A stretch of DNA of 64,000 nucleotides, from NCBI GenBank assembly GCA_008360975.2, contig CM039202.1, positions 4,660,128 to 4,724,127 of the forward strand, given 5' to 3'. A program made the translations under genes and the position numbers. The stretch is from Lichenostomus cassidix. Taxonomy: Eukaryota; Chordata; Aves; Passeriformes; Meliphagidae. A model generated the notes under the pieces. That model made no database searches. It had not been told where the DNA came from and saw only the letters and a list, made by a program, of their open reading frames with translations. Positions 41,029 to 50,229 of this stretch are shown here, one piece after another; positions within the stretch are counted from its first letter, which is position 1, and each line of letters begins with the position of its first letter.

Positions 41029-44000
41029 GTGAGTGTGTGTGTTTGCTGTGCCAGGCTGTGCCAATCCTTTGCTCTGACCTGATAAATGTGGGGAGTGCAG
41101 CTCAGATAAGGACACAGCAGGAAAACACTGTCACTGTCTGTCCCTTCAAGGGGGTTAATTTATTGCCTCTCTCTGCTTCCTCATTGTAGAGGAGAATGAC
41201 CCACACATACAGGCTTTTGCATTTGGGGAGTTAATGGAAAACCTGATCAGGTATTAATTCAGAGAACATTAATTTCTCCAGATAAACTTCCTGGCATATT
41301 ATTCTTTCCATGTTGAGCCTGCAAGGCAGCAATTGCTATGGTAGTGATCCTAGAATCATGGAATGGTTTGGGTTGAAAGGAACCTTACATACCGTCCAGC
41401 TCCACCCCCTGCCACAGGCAGGGACACCTTCCACTAGACCAGGTTGCTCCAAGCCCCATCCAGCCAGGCCTGGAACACTTCCAGGGACAAGGGAACACTT
41501 TCCTGTCTGTTTCACAAAGCCTGACCCTCCTGAATGTTAAGTGGTGTTTTGCTGATGATTTTCTTGGGAACACAAAGAGCTTTTTAAGAGAAGTGTATTT
41601 CCCCAGTAATGGTACTGGACTGGAGGCAAGAGAAACCTGTTTGTGAATCACCATTTTGGGTAAAACACTGCACTTCCTGGTGTATTTTTTAACAGAATTA
41701 TGGTCCTTGACTGCTCTTAGAGAAGTCAGGAATGGGGCTTTGATGGGAAGAGGCTTTTCTATGATTTACATGAAAAACTGCTGGGAAGACACTGAACTCA
41801 ACAGAGATGTCAGGCTGTGTGCCCTTATTTAACTGGAAACCAGATGCTCCATGGGCAGCCACATTAAGATACTTTCTCCTTTCAGTTGTGTTCTTGTGGC
41901 TTATTTCTTTTGTGGCTGGGAAGTCCCTCTAGAACAAACCATTTCTTTCTAAGATAGGATGGATCCTATGGTATAAAATGGTATAAAATCACTTGTGTTT
42001 GGAGGGTGGACTTTACTTGGTGTCACTTTCCAAAAAAAGATGTTAGCATCTTTTGAATTGTCTTATTTTTTTAAATTCAACTCTATATATGTATCACTTT
42101 GTGTCTGCCTTCCATAACTCCTCTCCTGTGGGTTTAGGCAACAGTCAAGGGCATCTCGACTTTCAGTGCTGAGCAAGAAGCGCAGGCACTAAGGAAGGCC
42201 ATGAAAGGATTTGGTGAGTTGATCTCCCTCCACTGTTAAGCCCTCTCTTTTAGCTCTGATGATTGGGAAGGTTTTTACTGGTGCCTTTTTGGAGGGGAAG
42301 TTCAGCCATTTGCATAACCTCACTGCCCTGTGAAGACACTGGAAGGAATTGAGCGACACAAGCCACACTGGAAATACAAGTCTTGGCCATAAAAACACCC
42401 TTAGTCAGGCTCTTGTTTTCTCTCTGCTGCGGTGTACTGCTGCTGGGCTGAGGCACTTGTGCACAGATGAGAGCCAGGTTGTGCAAGGATGTGTGTAAGG
42501 TTGCGTGGCCAATGGCACACCTTGGGCAAGGCCAGATCAGGCCTCTTGTTCTAGTACAAGCAGCTTGACTGGTTTTCATTGGTTTCTTCCAGGCACAGAT
42601 GAAGATGCCATCATTGAGACCTTGACCAAACTGAACGTTTCCCAGCGTCAGCAAGTTCTGATCACCTATAAAAGCACTATTGGCAGGGTAGGTGGTCTTC
42701 AGAGATCAGTGGCTGTGGCTCTGTGCTCTCTGATTGGGAGATGCAGACTTTTTTGGGTTGTGTCACTCAGGTGAAATGTGAACAACATCCCAGTCTCCAC
42801 AAGACTATGATTGGCGCTGAGCACAAGCTTTCCTTGGCCAAGTTTTTCTTGGTCTTGTTCACTTCAGAGTAACTGTTCATTCAGGGAGGGCTACAACATG
42901 AAGAAAAGTGATGAATGAGTTCTTCCTCTTCTCAAAGGCTGTGTCTACTTCTCCTTTCTTCTCCCTGTCTTCTAGGATTTGATTGATGACCTGAAGTCTG
43001 AGCTGAGTGGGAATTTTGAAAGGGTGATCATTGGTTTGATGACTCCTACTACCATGTATGACGTGCATGAGCTGAGGAGGGCTCTAAAGGTTTGGCAGTC
43101 TTCTATGTTGCATGAGTTATGGTCAATTCAGTATGCTATGCATAATTGTATATTAATTATTAATTTCTTATTAACTTACATATGATAAACAAAAGTCAAA
43201 ACAGTTTTCATAGTCGGCTCTTTTCTCTGCAATTCCTTAGGGAGCAGGAACAGATGAAGGCTGCCTGATTGAAATCCTGGCTTCTCGCACCAACACAGAG
43301 ATTCGGCACATCAATGAGAACTACAAACTCCGTATGTAGTGCACTCTGCAATTTCATACTGGCTGAGAAGCTACTTTTCTGTGTGCAAAGGTGTATGAAG
43401 AGCCAGGAGAAGGGTTTGTCAGCATGAAGAACTGGAATTCCACCCAGAAATTGAGTTGGTATAAATAAAACAGGGTGGGGTGGTTATGTCTGTCAGCTGG
43501 AGGTATGTCCATGTTGAATCTTTTGCCAGTTTTATACTGGCTGTACTTCTTAATTTTGTCCTGTACCACTCAAAAGGACTTCTTGAAATTCAAGAAGGGC
43601 AAGGGCATCCTGGCTTGTCCCCATCACAGTGTGGCCAGCAGGACAGGGCAGTGCCTGTCCCCCTGTGCTTGCACTGCTGAGACAACTTGAATCCTGGGGA
43701 CAGTTTTGGGCTCCTCACAACAAGAAAGACATTGAGGGGCTGGAACATGTCCAGAGAAGGGAACAGAGCTGGGGAATGGTCTGGAGCACCAGGAGCAGAT
43801 GAGGGAGCTGAGGGGGCTCAGGCTGGAGAAAAGGAGGCTCTGAAAAGGCTGGAGAAAAGGAGGCTCTGGCTCTGCACAACTCCCTGACAGGAGGGTGCAG
43901 CCAAGGGAGTTCAGGCTCTGCTCCCAGAGAACAAAAGGACAGGACAAGAGGAAACAGCCTGAAGTTGTGCCAGAGAAGAATTAAGGTGGATATTGGGAAA

Positions 44001-46932
44001 ATTCCTTCCTGGAAAGGGCTGTCCAGCCTTGGCACAGGGCCTAAGGCAGTGGTGGAGTCCCAGTTCCTGGGGGGATTTAACAGCTGTGTGGTTGTGGCAC
44101 TTGGGTGTTGCTGTTGAGCAGCTAGCAGAGTAATGAAGGCACCAGTTCTCAGTGGCAAGAAGGAATGACCTTTATTGTTTTGATTTCATCACATATATAG
44201 AGTTCTCAAAAGTCACCCAGATTGGTCAGTCAGAAGCCTTCCCCCAGGCCTGATTGGCCAGGCCTGCACTGTCCAAGTTCTGGGACACTGTTCCAACAAC
44301 ATCCAAACTTTATCTTTATTTATAAAACACAAGAAAATTTCTCATGGGAAAAACCTGTGCTAGCCACACTTGGGGACATGGGTCAGTGGTGGCCTTGGCA
44401 GTGCTGGGGGAACAGGTGGACTTGATGACCTTAGAGGGCTTTTCCAATCCAAACCATTCCACGATTCTATAGTGTATAGGGCCCTGAGCACAGTCACATA
44501 CTTACCTAGCTTACAGCTGGCAAATGTTGCAGACAAACATTGTCCAGGTGATGGACCAAAGCATGACCAGCCAGTCAAGGGAGGGGATTGTCCTGCTCTG
44601 CTCTGCACTGGGGCAGCCTCACCTTGAATATTTTGTGCAGTTTTGATCACTGCAATATAAGAAAGATATTAAGCTGTTAAGAGGACGTCCAAAGAAGGGC
44701 AGCGAAGATGATGAAGGGCCTAGTGGGGAAGCCATGTGAGAAGCGGCTGAGGCCACTTGGTGTGTTCAGCTGGAGGAGAGAAGATTGAGAAGAGACTTAC
44801 CGCAGTTGCAACTTCTCTGTGAGGGGAAGCGGAGAGACAGCTCCAATCTCTGCTCTGTGGTGACAGTGACAGGACCTGAGAGAATGGCCTGAAGTTGTGT
44901 CAGGAGAGGTTTAGGTTGGATATCAGAAAAAGGTTCTTCACCCAGAGGGTGGTTAGGAGCTGGAACAGGCTCCCAAAAGTGGTTGCAGCACCAATCCTGG
45001 TGGAGCTCAAGGAGTGTTTGGACAATGCTCTCAGGTACAGGGTGGGACTCCTGGGGATGGTTCTATGCAGGCACAGGAGGTGGACTTGGTGATCCTTGTG
45101 GGTCCGTTCTGGCTCAGCAAATCCTGATTCTGTGATTCTGTGAGCTGTTAGTAACAGATGTGCTCTGTGTGTGCGTGCTCTGGCAGAATACGGCTCTACC
45201 CTCGAGGACGACATTGTCTCTGACACATCCTCCATGTTCCGAAGAGTCCTCGTGTCCCTCGCAACAGTGAGTCCAGGATAGGGGAGATAATCGGGGTGAA
45301 TCTGCTGGTGGACATCTCTCACTCAGTGATGAGATGCTTCCGGCTGTTATTTCACTTCTCTTGCATTTCACCCCACCAGTTCCACACCAGCTTCTGCAGG
45401 GAGAGCAGCCTTACTCTGGGCATGCCTTAATGCCATATGCTCTTTTTAAATTAAAGTGGAAGGTTGCTCATTTAGAAAAGAAACATCTGAATCATGTTAT
45501 GCTGTATTTGTAACCCAGTATTCAATGTTAAGAATCCCACTATACATCTCCAGTACCTGGTTTTGAATGGGGAATTTGCAGGACTTACTTCCATTAGTTG
45601 CTCTGTTGAAATGAGTTCTTTCATCCTCGTATCTCTGCAGGGTAACAGAGATGAGGGAACATTTGTGGATGAGGCCCTTGCTCAACAAGATGCTCAGGTG
45701 TGTAGCAATTTTCTTCCTTGCAAGAATTGTCTGGGTTTGTATGTGTGATGTGTGGTGAATCCCTGCTGTTTCTAGACCTCTTTTTTTTCAAGGTAGATGA
45801 GTAAGCCTGAAGCTGTACTAGTCAGCAGTGCCCTAGGAGGAGACTGTATTGGATGTTAGGAAATATTTTTTCCATCAAAGGGTTGTCCAGCTCTGGCACA
45901 GGCTGTCCAGGGCAGGGGTGCAGTCCCCATCCCTAGGGAGATTTAACAGATGTGTGGATACTTGGGGACATGGGTTAGTGGTAGCATTGGTAGTGACCAC
46001 TCCATGACCTTAGAGGGCTTTTCCAACCCAAATGGCTCTGTGAAGTAAAAATCTCATTATTTACACCTGGTGTTTTCAATTATCCTCACTTTGTTCATAC
46101 TGTCTTCAAGTGCCTGTATGAAGCTGGGGAGAAGAAATGGGGAACAGATGAAGTGCAGTTCATGTCCATCCTCTGCACACGGAACAGGTGCCACCTGCTA
46201 AGAGGTAGGACTTGTTCATTAACTGATTGTGATCCCTTCCTGATATTCTTAAGGCCAGTTGATTAAATTCTTTTAGACCATTTTATTCCCTCCTGAGACA
46301 AAAAGGGAATTGAGAAAAACAACCATGCAACTTACTCCAGCCTATGAATTGGAGATAATGAAGTGTGACTCCCATGGGACGGAGCTAAGCATGGAAACTT
46401 TCTGCATTAAATACCAGTTCTGGAAAATCCTAGCAGCAGTGGTAGACTAATTAGTAAGACAGCTGATAATTAAAATGAAATATATTTCTGAGGGGCAGCC
46501 CTGATTTAGCTTACAATGTCACGGTAATTGTGCAATGTTTGTACAGGGTATGAGGAGCTTGCAAAGTGATCCTCGGGGGTTACACACTGAAGCAGCTCAC
46601 TTGGCTCTTTTTATCCGACTCTTCCTCCTAGTTTTTGATGTGTACAGAGGGATTGCTAATAAGGACATCACAGAGAGCATTAAATCCGAGATGTCAGGAG
46701 ACCTTGAGGATGCTTTGTTAGCTGTGGGTGAGTTCCCTGCTTTTAAACTTTGTCTACAAACTAATTAAATAATTAAAGATCCTGTGTCTTGCCCTGACTG
46801 TTTGCGTAGCTTCAGGAGGCAGACTCTTTTTCATTATTTTATAAGCCACAATGTTTTAATCCTTGCAGATATGACCTGGTAAGAAAGCTCTGCACTAAAT
46901 CATATATATATTTTGTATATATTTATATATTT

Positions 46933-46964
<32 letters not shown>

Positions 46965-48020
46965 TTATATATTTCTTTGCCAAGGGATGGTTTGGCAGCT
47001 GACATTTGCTGTCTGGGAGCTTTAAAGCCTTAAAAATATTTTACTGCTGTGCACTGGGCATGGAGACATCAATTGACAGCAGGTCACTGACTCTGGATGT
47101 CTGCACTGTGCTTGTTGAGTTGCATTTTTACAGAATAAACATCTGTACTGAGAAAGTGCTGGAAGGGTTTGGAAGACCTTCTCCTTCAGTGTTTATTGGT
47201 TTTAATTCTCTTGTTCTTGTTTCCCTTGCAGTAAAGTGCTTGAGGAATAAACCTGCATATTTTGCTGAAAGATTATACAAATCCATGAAGGTAAAGAGCT
47301 TTTGCTATTTTCCCCACTGCCTTTCCATGCTCGAGTCAGTAGCATGGCAGCAATTAGAGAAAAAGAAACTCCATGTTAGTTGGGGGGAAAAAAAAAAGTT
47401 TGAGCTTTTCCACGGACCTCTTTTCCTTCAGGAAGTTCTGAGCTGGTAGTAGATCACTGCATTAATGCAGAAATGCTCTAATAAGGAATGGATTCCACAG
47501 AAGGCTGTGTCTGTCACTGGTCTGTCCAAAATGCTTTACAGCATTTTGTAGCTGGTTGTTGTGTTCCTTTAGGGCCTGGGCACAGATGACAGCACGCTGA
47601 TCCGAGTGATGGTGTCCCGCTCGGAAATAGACATGCTGTACATCAGGAGGGAATTCCTGGCACTGTATGGGAAATCACTCCACTCCTTCATTAAGGTAAG
47701 CTTTGGAATCCTAGAAACGGAGCTGGATTTGCTAAGCAGCTTAAAGGAGACATGTCACCCCTTAACACTTTTCGGGTATTTTAGAGGAGGCAGAATTAAG
47801 GAGATTTTACATATATGTACTGAAAACATTCCTGAATGTTCTTGGTTATTAAATTGAGAAAGAGGATACAAGCACTACAGTAAGTTGTATATGCTGGAAG
47901 GAATCCTGCCTTCTATGGAGCTGCAAAATTAATGGTGTTCCTTTTTTCTGCTCTCTCTAGGGAGACTGCTCAGGGGACTACAGGAAGGTTCTGCTCAGGC
48001 TTTGTGGTGGGGAGGATTAA
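41026..48020 (+). CDS. ANXA4: ANXA4, annexin A4 (complete coding sequence, 12 coding exons)
   Basis: Calcium-dependent phospholipid-binding protein that assembles on membranes and influences vesicle fusion, exocytosis and membrane repair. Exons join in phase: 41026-41028, 42138-42213, 42593-42687, 42976-43089, 43241-43331, 45187-45266, 45641-45697, 46111-46204, 46632-46727, 47232-47290, 47573-47695 and 47961-48020. The total is 948 nt, or 315 residues plus TAA. Four annexin repeats show type II calcium loops: KGFGTDED (about residue 27), KGAGTDEG (99), KKWGTDEV (183) and KGLGTDDS (258). The ending [19 protein letters not shown] is characteristic of annexin A4. Mammalian ANXA4 has about 319 residues; the difference is in the N-terminal tail. 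A TGA in frame at 41008-41010 confirms the start. The open frame is intact. Confidence 0.97.
41350..41492 (-). mobile_element. CR1 LINE 3'-end fragment
   Basis: TAGAATCATGGAATGGTTTG then GGTTGAAAGGAACCTTA, CCTGCCACAGGCAGGGACAC and CTTCCACTAGACCAGGTTGC. This is a clear reverse-complement CR1 3' end of about 140 bp. Confidence 0.93.
41980..42131 (+). repeat. Copy B of a local ~140-bp duplication, abutting the exon 3 acceptor
   Basis: Same-orientation match to 39988-40128. It contains the pyrimidine-rich part of the ANXA4 exon 3 acceptor and ends about 6 bp before the AG at 42136-42137. Copy A lacks the acceptor AG and exon 3. Confidence 0.8.
42138..42213 (+). CDS. ANXA4: ANXA4 coding exon 3 (N-terminal tail and start of repeat 1)
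   Basis: The acceptor is GGGTTTAG and the donor is GTGAGT. It encodes residues 2-26, [16 protein letters not shown]... to ...RKAMKGF. The tail is about four residues shorter than in mammals. Confidence 0.95.
42593..42687 (+). CDS. ANXA4: ANXA4 coding exon 4
   Basis: The acceptor is TTCTTCCAG and the donor is GTAGGT after AGG. It encodes residues 28-58, [14 protein letters not shown]... to ...YKSTIGR, the core of annexin repeat 1. Confidence 0.97.
42976..43089 (+). CDS. ANXA4: ANXA4 coding exon 5
   Basis: The acceptor is GTCTTCTAG. It encodes residues 59-96, [15 protein letters not shown]... to ...HELRRALK. The donor GTTTGG after AAG is weak at positions +3 and +4, but the phase and protein match leave no alternative. 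Confidence 0.96.
43241..43331 (+). CDS. ANXA4: ANXA4 coding exon 6
   Basis: The acceptor is ATTCCTTAG and the donor is GTATGT. It encodes residues 97-126, [16 protein letters not shown]... to ...NENYKL, with the repeat 2 calcium loop. Confidence 0.97.
43590..44105 (+). mobile_element. CR1 LINE 3' portion, left of an LTR insertion
   Basis: Plus-orientation CR1 in ANXA4 intron 6: GGCATCCTGGCTTGTC, TTTTGGGCTCCTCACAACAA, GGACAGGACAAGAGGAAACA, GGATATTGGGAAAATTCC, then TGTGGTTGTGGCACTTGGG. It is interrupted at 44105 by an LTR and continues at 44369. Confidence 0.92.
44106..44368 (-). mobile_element. Solo LTR of an endogenous retrovirus, inserted in CR1
   Basis: 263 bp, ending TG...CA when read on the minus strand, and flanked by a perfect 6-bp target duplication CTTGGG (44100-44105 and 44369-44374). 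Read on the minus strand, the signals come in LTR order: CCAAT (44257-44253 and 44225-44221), a TATA-like CTATATATG (about 44199-44192), then AATAAA (44176-44171), then the 3' end. A 6-bp duplication is typical of class II (ERVK-like) elements. There is no internal viral sequence, so it is a solo LTR left by recombination. Confidence 0.85.
44369..44478 (+). mobile_element. CR1 LINE 3' end, right of the LTR insertion
   Basis: CTTGGGGACATGGGTCAGTG then GGCCTTGGCAGTGCTGGGGG, TTTTCCAATCCAAACCATTC and CGATTCTAT. This is the rest of the CR1 interrupted at 44105. The uninterrupted version of the junction can be read in another CR1 at about 58810. Confidence 0.92.
44572..45142 (+). mobile_element. 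CR1 LINE 3' portion
   Basis: A second plus-orientation CR1 in ANXA4 intron 6: AGTCAAGGGAGGGGATTGTC, CAGTTTTGATCACTGCA, GGTTAGGAGCTGGAACAGGC, CTTGGTGATCCTTGTGGGTC, ending ATTCTGTGATTCTGTG. It differs in subfamily from the copy at 43590. Confidence 0.92.
45187..45266 (+). CDS. ANXA4: ANXA4 coding exon 7
   Basis: The acceptor is CTCTGGCAG and the donor is GTGAGT. It encodes residues 128-153, [15 protein letters not shown]... to ...VSLAT. It starts 44 bp after the end of a CR1 insertion. Confidence 0.97.
45641..45697 (+). CDS. ANXA4: ANXA4 coding exon 8
   Basis: The acceptor is ATCTCTGCAG and the donor is GTGTGT. It encodes residues 154-172, [19 protein letters not shown], the linker between repeats 2 and 3. 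Confidence 0.96.
45806..46046 (+). mobile_element. CR1 LINE 3'-end fragment
   Basis: In ANXA4 intron 8: GGATGTTAGGAAATATTTT, CAGCTCTGGCACAGGCTGTC, CTTGGGGACATGGGTTAGTG, TTTTCCAACCCAAATGGCTC, ending TGTGAAG. It fills more than half of the 413-bp intron. Confidence 0.9.
46111..46204 (+). CDS. ANXA4: ANXA4 coding exon 9
   Basis: The acceptor is TGTCTTCAAG and the donor is GTAGGA. It encodes residues 173-203, [15 protein letters not shown]... to ...RCHLLR, the start of repeat 3 with the KKWGTD loop. Confidence 0.97.
46632..46727 (+). CDS. ANXA4: ANXA4 coding exon 10
   Basis: The acceptor is CTTCCTCCTAG and the donor is GTGAGT. It encodes residues 205-235, [15 protein letters not shown]... to ...EDALLAV. 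Confidence 0.97.
46902..46973. repeat. TA-rich microsatellite
   Basis: TATA runs with a core of about 12 TA units (46938-46962) in ANXA4 intron 10. Probably polymorphic. Confidence 0.92.
47232..47290 (+). CDS. ANXA4: ANXA4 coding exon 11
   Basis: The acceptor is CCCTTGCAG and the donor is GTAAAG. It encodes residues 237-255, [19 protein letters not shown]. Confidence 0.97.
47573..47695 (+). CDS. ANXA4: ANXA4 coding exon 12
   Basis: The acceptor is TTCCTTTAG and the donor is GTAAGC. It encodes residues 256-296, [16 protein letters not shown]... to ...SLHSFIK, most of repeat 4. Confidence 0.97.
47961..48020 (+). CDS. ANXA4: ANXA4 terminal coding exon 13
   Basis: The acceptor is CTCTCTCTAG. 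It encodes residues 297-315, ending LCGGED, with stop TAA at 48018-48020. Confidence 0.97.
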   Translation, partial: GDCSGDYRKVLLRLCGGED

Positions 48021-48061
48021 AGGAGGCCTGTGGGACTGCCAGGGTGATGGGAAGCAGCTGA

Positions 48062-48115
48062 TCATAGAATCATTTAGGTTGAAAAAGATCTGTAAGATCA
48101 TCAAACCCAATCATG
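48062..48115 (-). mobile_element. CR1 LINE 3'-terminal fragment in ANXA4 3' UTR
   Basis: ATCATAGAATCATTTAGGTT then GAAAAAGATCTGTAAGATCA and TCAAACCCAA. This is the reverse complement of a CR1 3' end, about 50 bp. Confidence 0.85.
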
Positions 48116-48820
48116 ATACAGATTTCTTTCAACTATTTTTTTCCCAAATGCCTAATTAACTTCTCTGATTATTGACTTAGGTTAGTTCATGCTCTGATTA
48201 GATAGTGGCCATTCTGGTTGATCCTTTTGACAAACTTTTATGCTTGGGAACACCCATTTGCCTACTAACTGGGCTGGTGAAGCCCATCTTACACGGAATG
48301 CTGTAACCAAAGATACAAAAGTTAAATTGTTTCCTGACCAGTTGCCCCTTTGCTGGTCAGGAAGATGCATCAACTGAAGCAAACCTGGATGCATAGTGTG
48401 AGAAGCTGCACAGGGAAAAGCCAACCTCATCAGTACGTGAAGAGTGCAGAATACAGCTTTGCTTCAGTTTCTTGGTAGAATTAAAACACAAAGAAACCAA
48501 ATATCTAAAATACAAGCACATTTACATGTTAACTTGCCTCTGTTAGTGTGGAGCATTAACAGCCTGCTTGCACTGTATGTGTATGTTGCCTGTAGACCTG
48601 TAAGTGGGGAAGTTGTCACTGGTGACATCAGAAAAACCTTTTTCAGCCCTGGTTAGAACAGCCCTGTGTGCTTGGTCTGTCTGCTTGATTGTTGGAGTAT
48701 AAATAATTAGGGTTATATTACACCTATATAAACCCTGTTCTGGATAAAGTGATGTCATTGGAATGGTGCCTTTTAAGGAATGACCTGTCCCTTAAACCCC
48801 ACCTCATCAGCCTGGTGCTG

Positions 48821-48912
48821 GGATACCTCCCCAGATCTCCCTGTGGCAGCTCCACAAATCTCCCTGAGGTAACTCCCCAGACCTCCCTGGGACACCTCCC
48901 CACATCTCCCCA
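48821..48912. repeat. ~24-bp imperfect tandem repeat, four copies
   Basis: Units near 48821, 48845, 48869 and 48891 share ACCTCCCCAGATCTCCCTG-like sequence with lengths of 22-24 bp. It lies in the presumed ANXA4 3' UTR. Confidence 0.8.
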
Positions 48913-49247
48913 CACTGTCTGGCAGCAGCCCCATGTCACAGGACCATTAAAGGATCCCATATTTGTGCCTGGGCCTCACCTGGACTTCTGCATCAACTTC
49001 TGGGAGGGACTTTTCTCCCAGACCCTGCACACCTGCCTGTTCACTGTTTTCAGTACAAAAATGGGATTCTGCTTTGGCTTAGCAATTTATTTTTTACTGC
49101 TGGTGTATAATCCTATTCTGAAAGATCAGGCTGAGGTTAGATTGTCAATGCTCAAACAGCTGAGGTGGCTACACCCCAACTCCATCACTCATTTTCCTCT
49201 AAAACAGGGTCCTGCTGGCTGGAATGGGAGATGCCTGTGTGGCCTCC

Positions 49248-49253
49248 AATAAA
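49248..49253 (+). terminator. ANXA4: ANXA4 poly(A) signal, proximal
   Basis: AATAAA 1.2 kb after the stop codon. It may give a shorter transcript. Confidence 0.45.
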
Positions 49254-49437
49254 ATAATTTTCTCTCTGGTTCTCTGAGCTGCCATTGTAGACACATTCCT
49301 GACTTTTGCTGGGAGAGGAGGCAGAACTTTAGGGCTCCGCTTAGGACAGGGAAATGCTCAGCACAGCAGCTGTGGAGGTGCTCAGGCTGGGGGTGGCTTT
49401 CAGTGCCTTGGGTGAAGTTGCTGAGTTTTGAAAAATG

Positions 49438-49443
49438 AATAAA
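49438..49443 (+). terminator. ANXA4: ANXA4 poly(A) signal, distal
   Basis: AATAAA followed within 15-50 bp by T-rich and GTGTG sequence. It is the stronger of the two signals and lies about 0.8 kb before the GMCL1 CpG island. Confidence 0.6.
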
Positions 49444-49465
49444 GAGTTTGTTTCTGTACTTTCTG

Positions 49466-50219
49466 TCCCGATGGTGTGTTCTGGGAGGGTACACAGGGAA
49501 AGAACTTGTTTTGTCCCAAACTCCTGTGCTCCACAGGAGCTGCTTCTCCTCCTCGGGCCCGGCGGGGTGGGGAGCAGCTGCAGGGCTGCTTCTTATGCTA
49601 ATTAGTCCACGGTTTTAGTATTTTTGGTGTCTTTTTCCTTTGGTAAGGACTTTCCAACCAATAATCTTGCTCTTTGTCTCTATCATCTGGTTTCTGGAAA
49701 TTGTCCTTGTGGTCCATAAATTCTACATTCTGTTGTCACCAAAACTAGGGGAAAAACAAAAACCCTCCAACATTATTTTTAATGTTAGAGAGTCAAGGCA
49801 TTACTTTATTTGTGGCCAGGATGTGGCCTGGCTCCCAGTCTGTTGGTATGTTAAGCTCATCTCCGTAGAGTGGTGCTACATTCCTTAAAAAAACTTAAAA
49901 AATTCCTTTCCTTAATGCAAACTAAGCCTGACTAGAGAAATAAAATAAAAATTTTAAAAGTTATATTGTTTCCAACACCGTGTCCAACCGCAACAATACG
50001 TTTGTCTCCCAGTCTTTGTTCACTGAAGGACATCAGAGTTTGTTTATGAAAACTTAAAGTTTCAGTACTTTCCTAAGCTGTCTTCCTACAGAAGCAGCTT
50101 GTGACAATTTTGCTAGATGCTACCTAAGAGTAATTAAAGAATAACGCACTATTTATTATAAATATATATATATTGATTGTTATTATTAAAAGAATTACTA
50201 TAGAAGTCAATTTAAACCA
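49466..50219. other. ANXA4-GMCL1 intergenic spacer
   Basis: About 750 bp of AT-rich sequence between the ANXA4 end and the GMCL1 CpG island. No gene or clear mobile element is seen. A short TA run is at 50160-50175. Confidence 0.75.
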
Positions 50220-50229
50220 TTAACTAAAA

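Larger units (their letters stand above)
41029..42137 (+). other. ANXA4 intron 2
   Basis: 1,109 bp. It holds a CR1 fragment (41350-41492) and copy B of a local duplication (41980-42131) that reaches the exon 3 acceptor. Confidence 0.85.
48021..49465 (+). other. ANXA4: ANXA4 3' untranslated region (approximate)
   Basis: Follows the stop codon. Two AATAAA signals occur, at 48248+1000 (that is, 49248-49253) and 49438-49443. The second is followed by T/GT-rich sequence ending GATGGTGTGTTCTGG, a good downstream element, so cleavage near 49460 is likely. It contains a short CR1 piece and a 24-bp tandem repeat. Confidence 0.65.
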
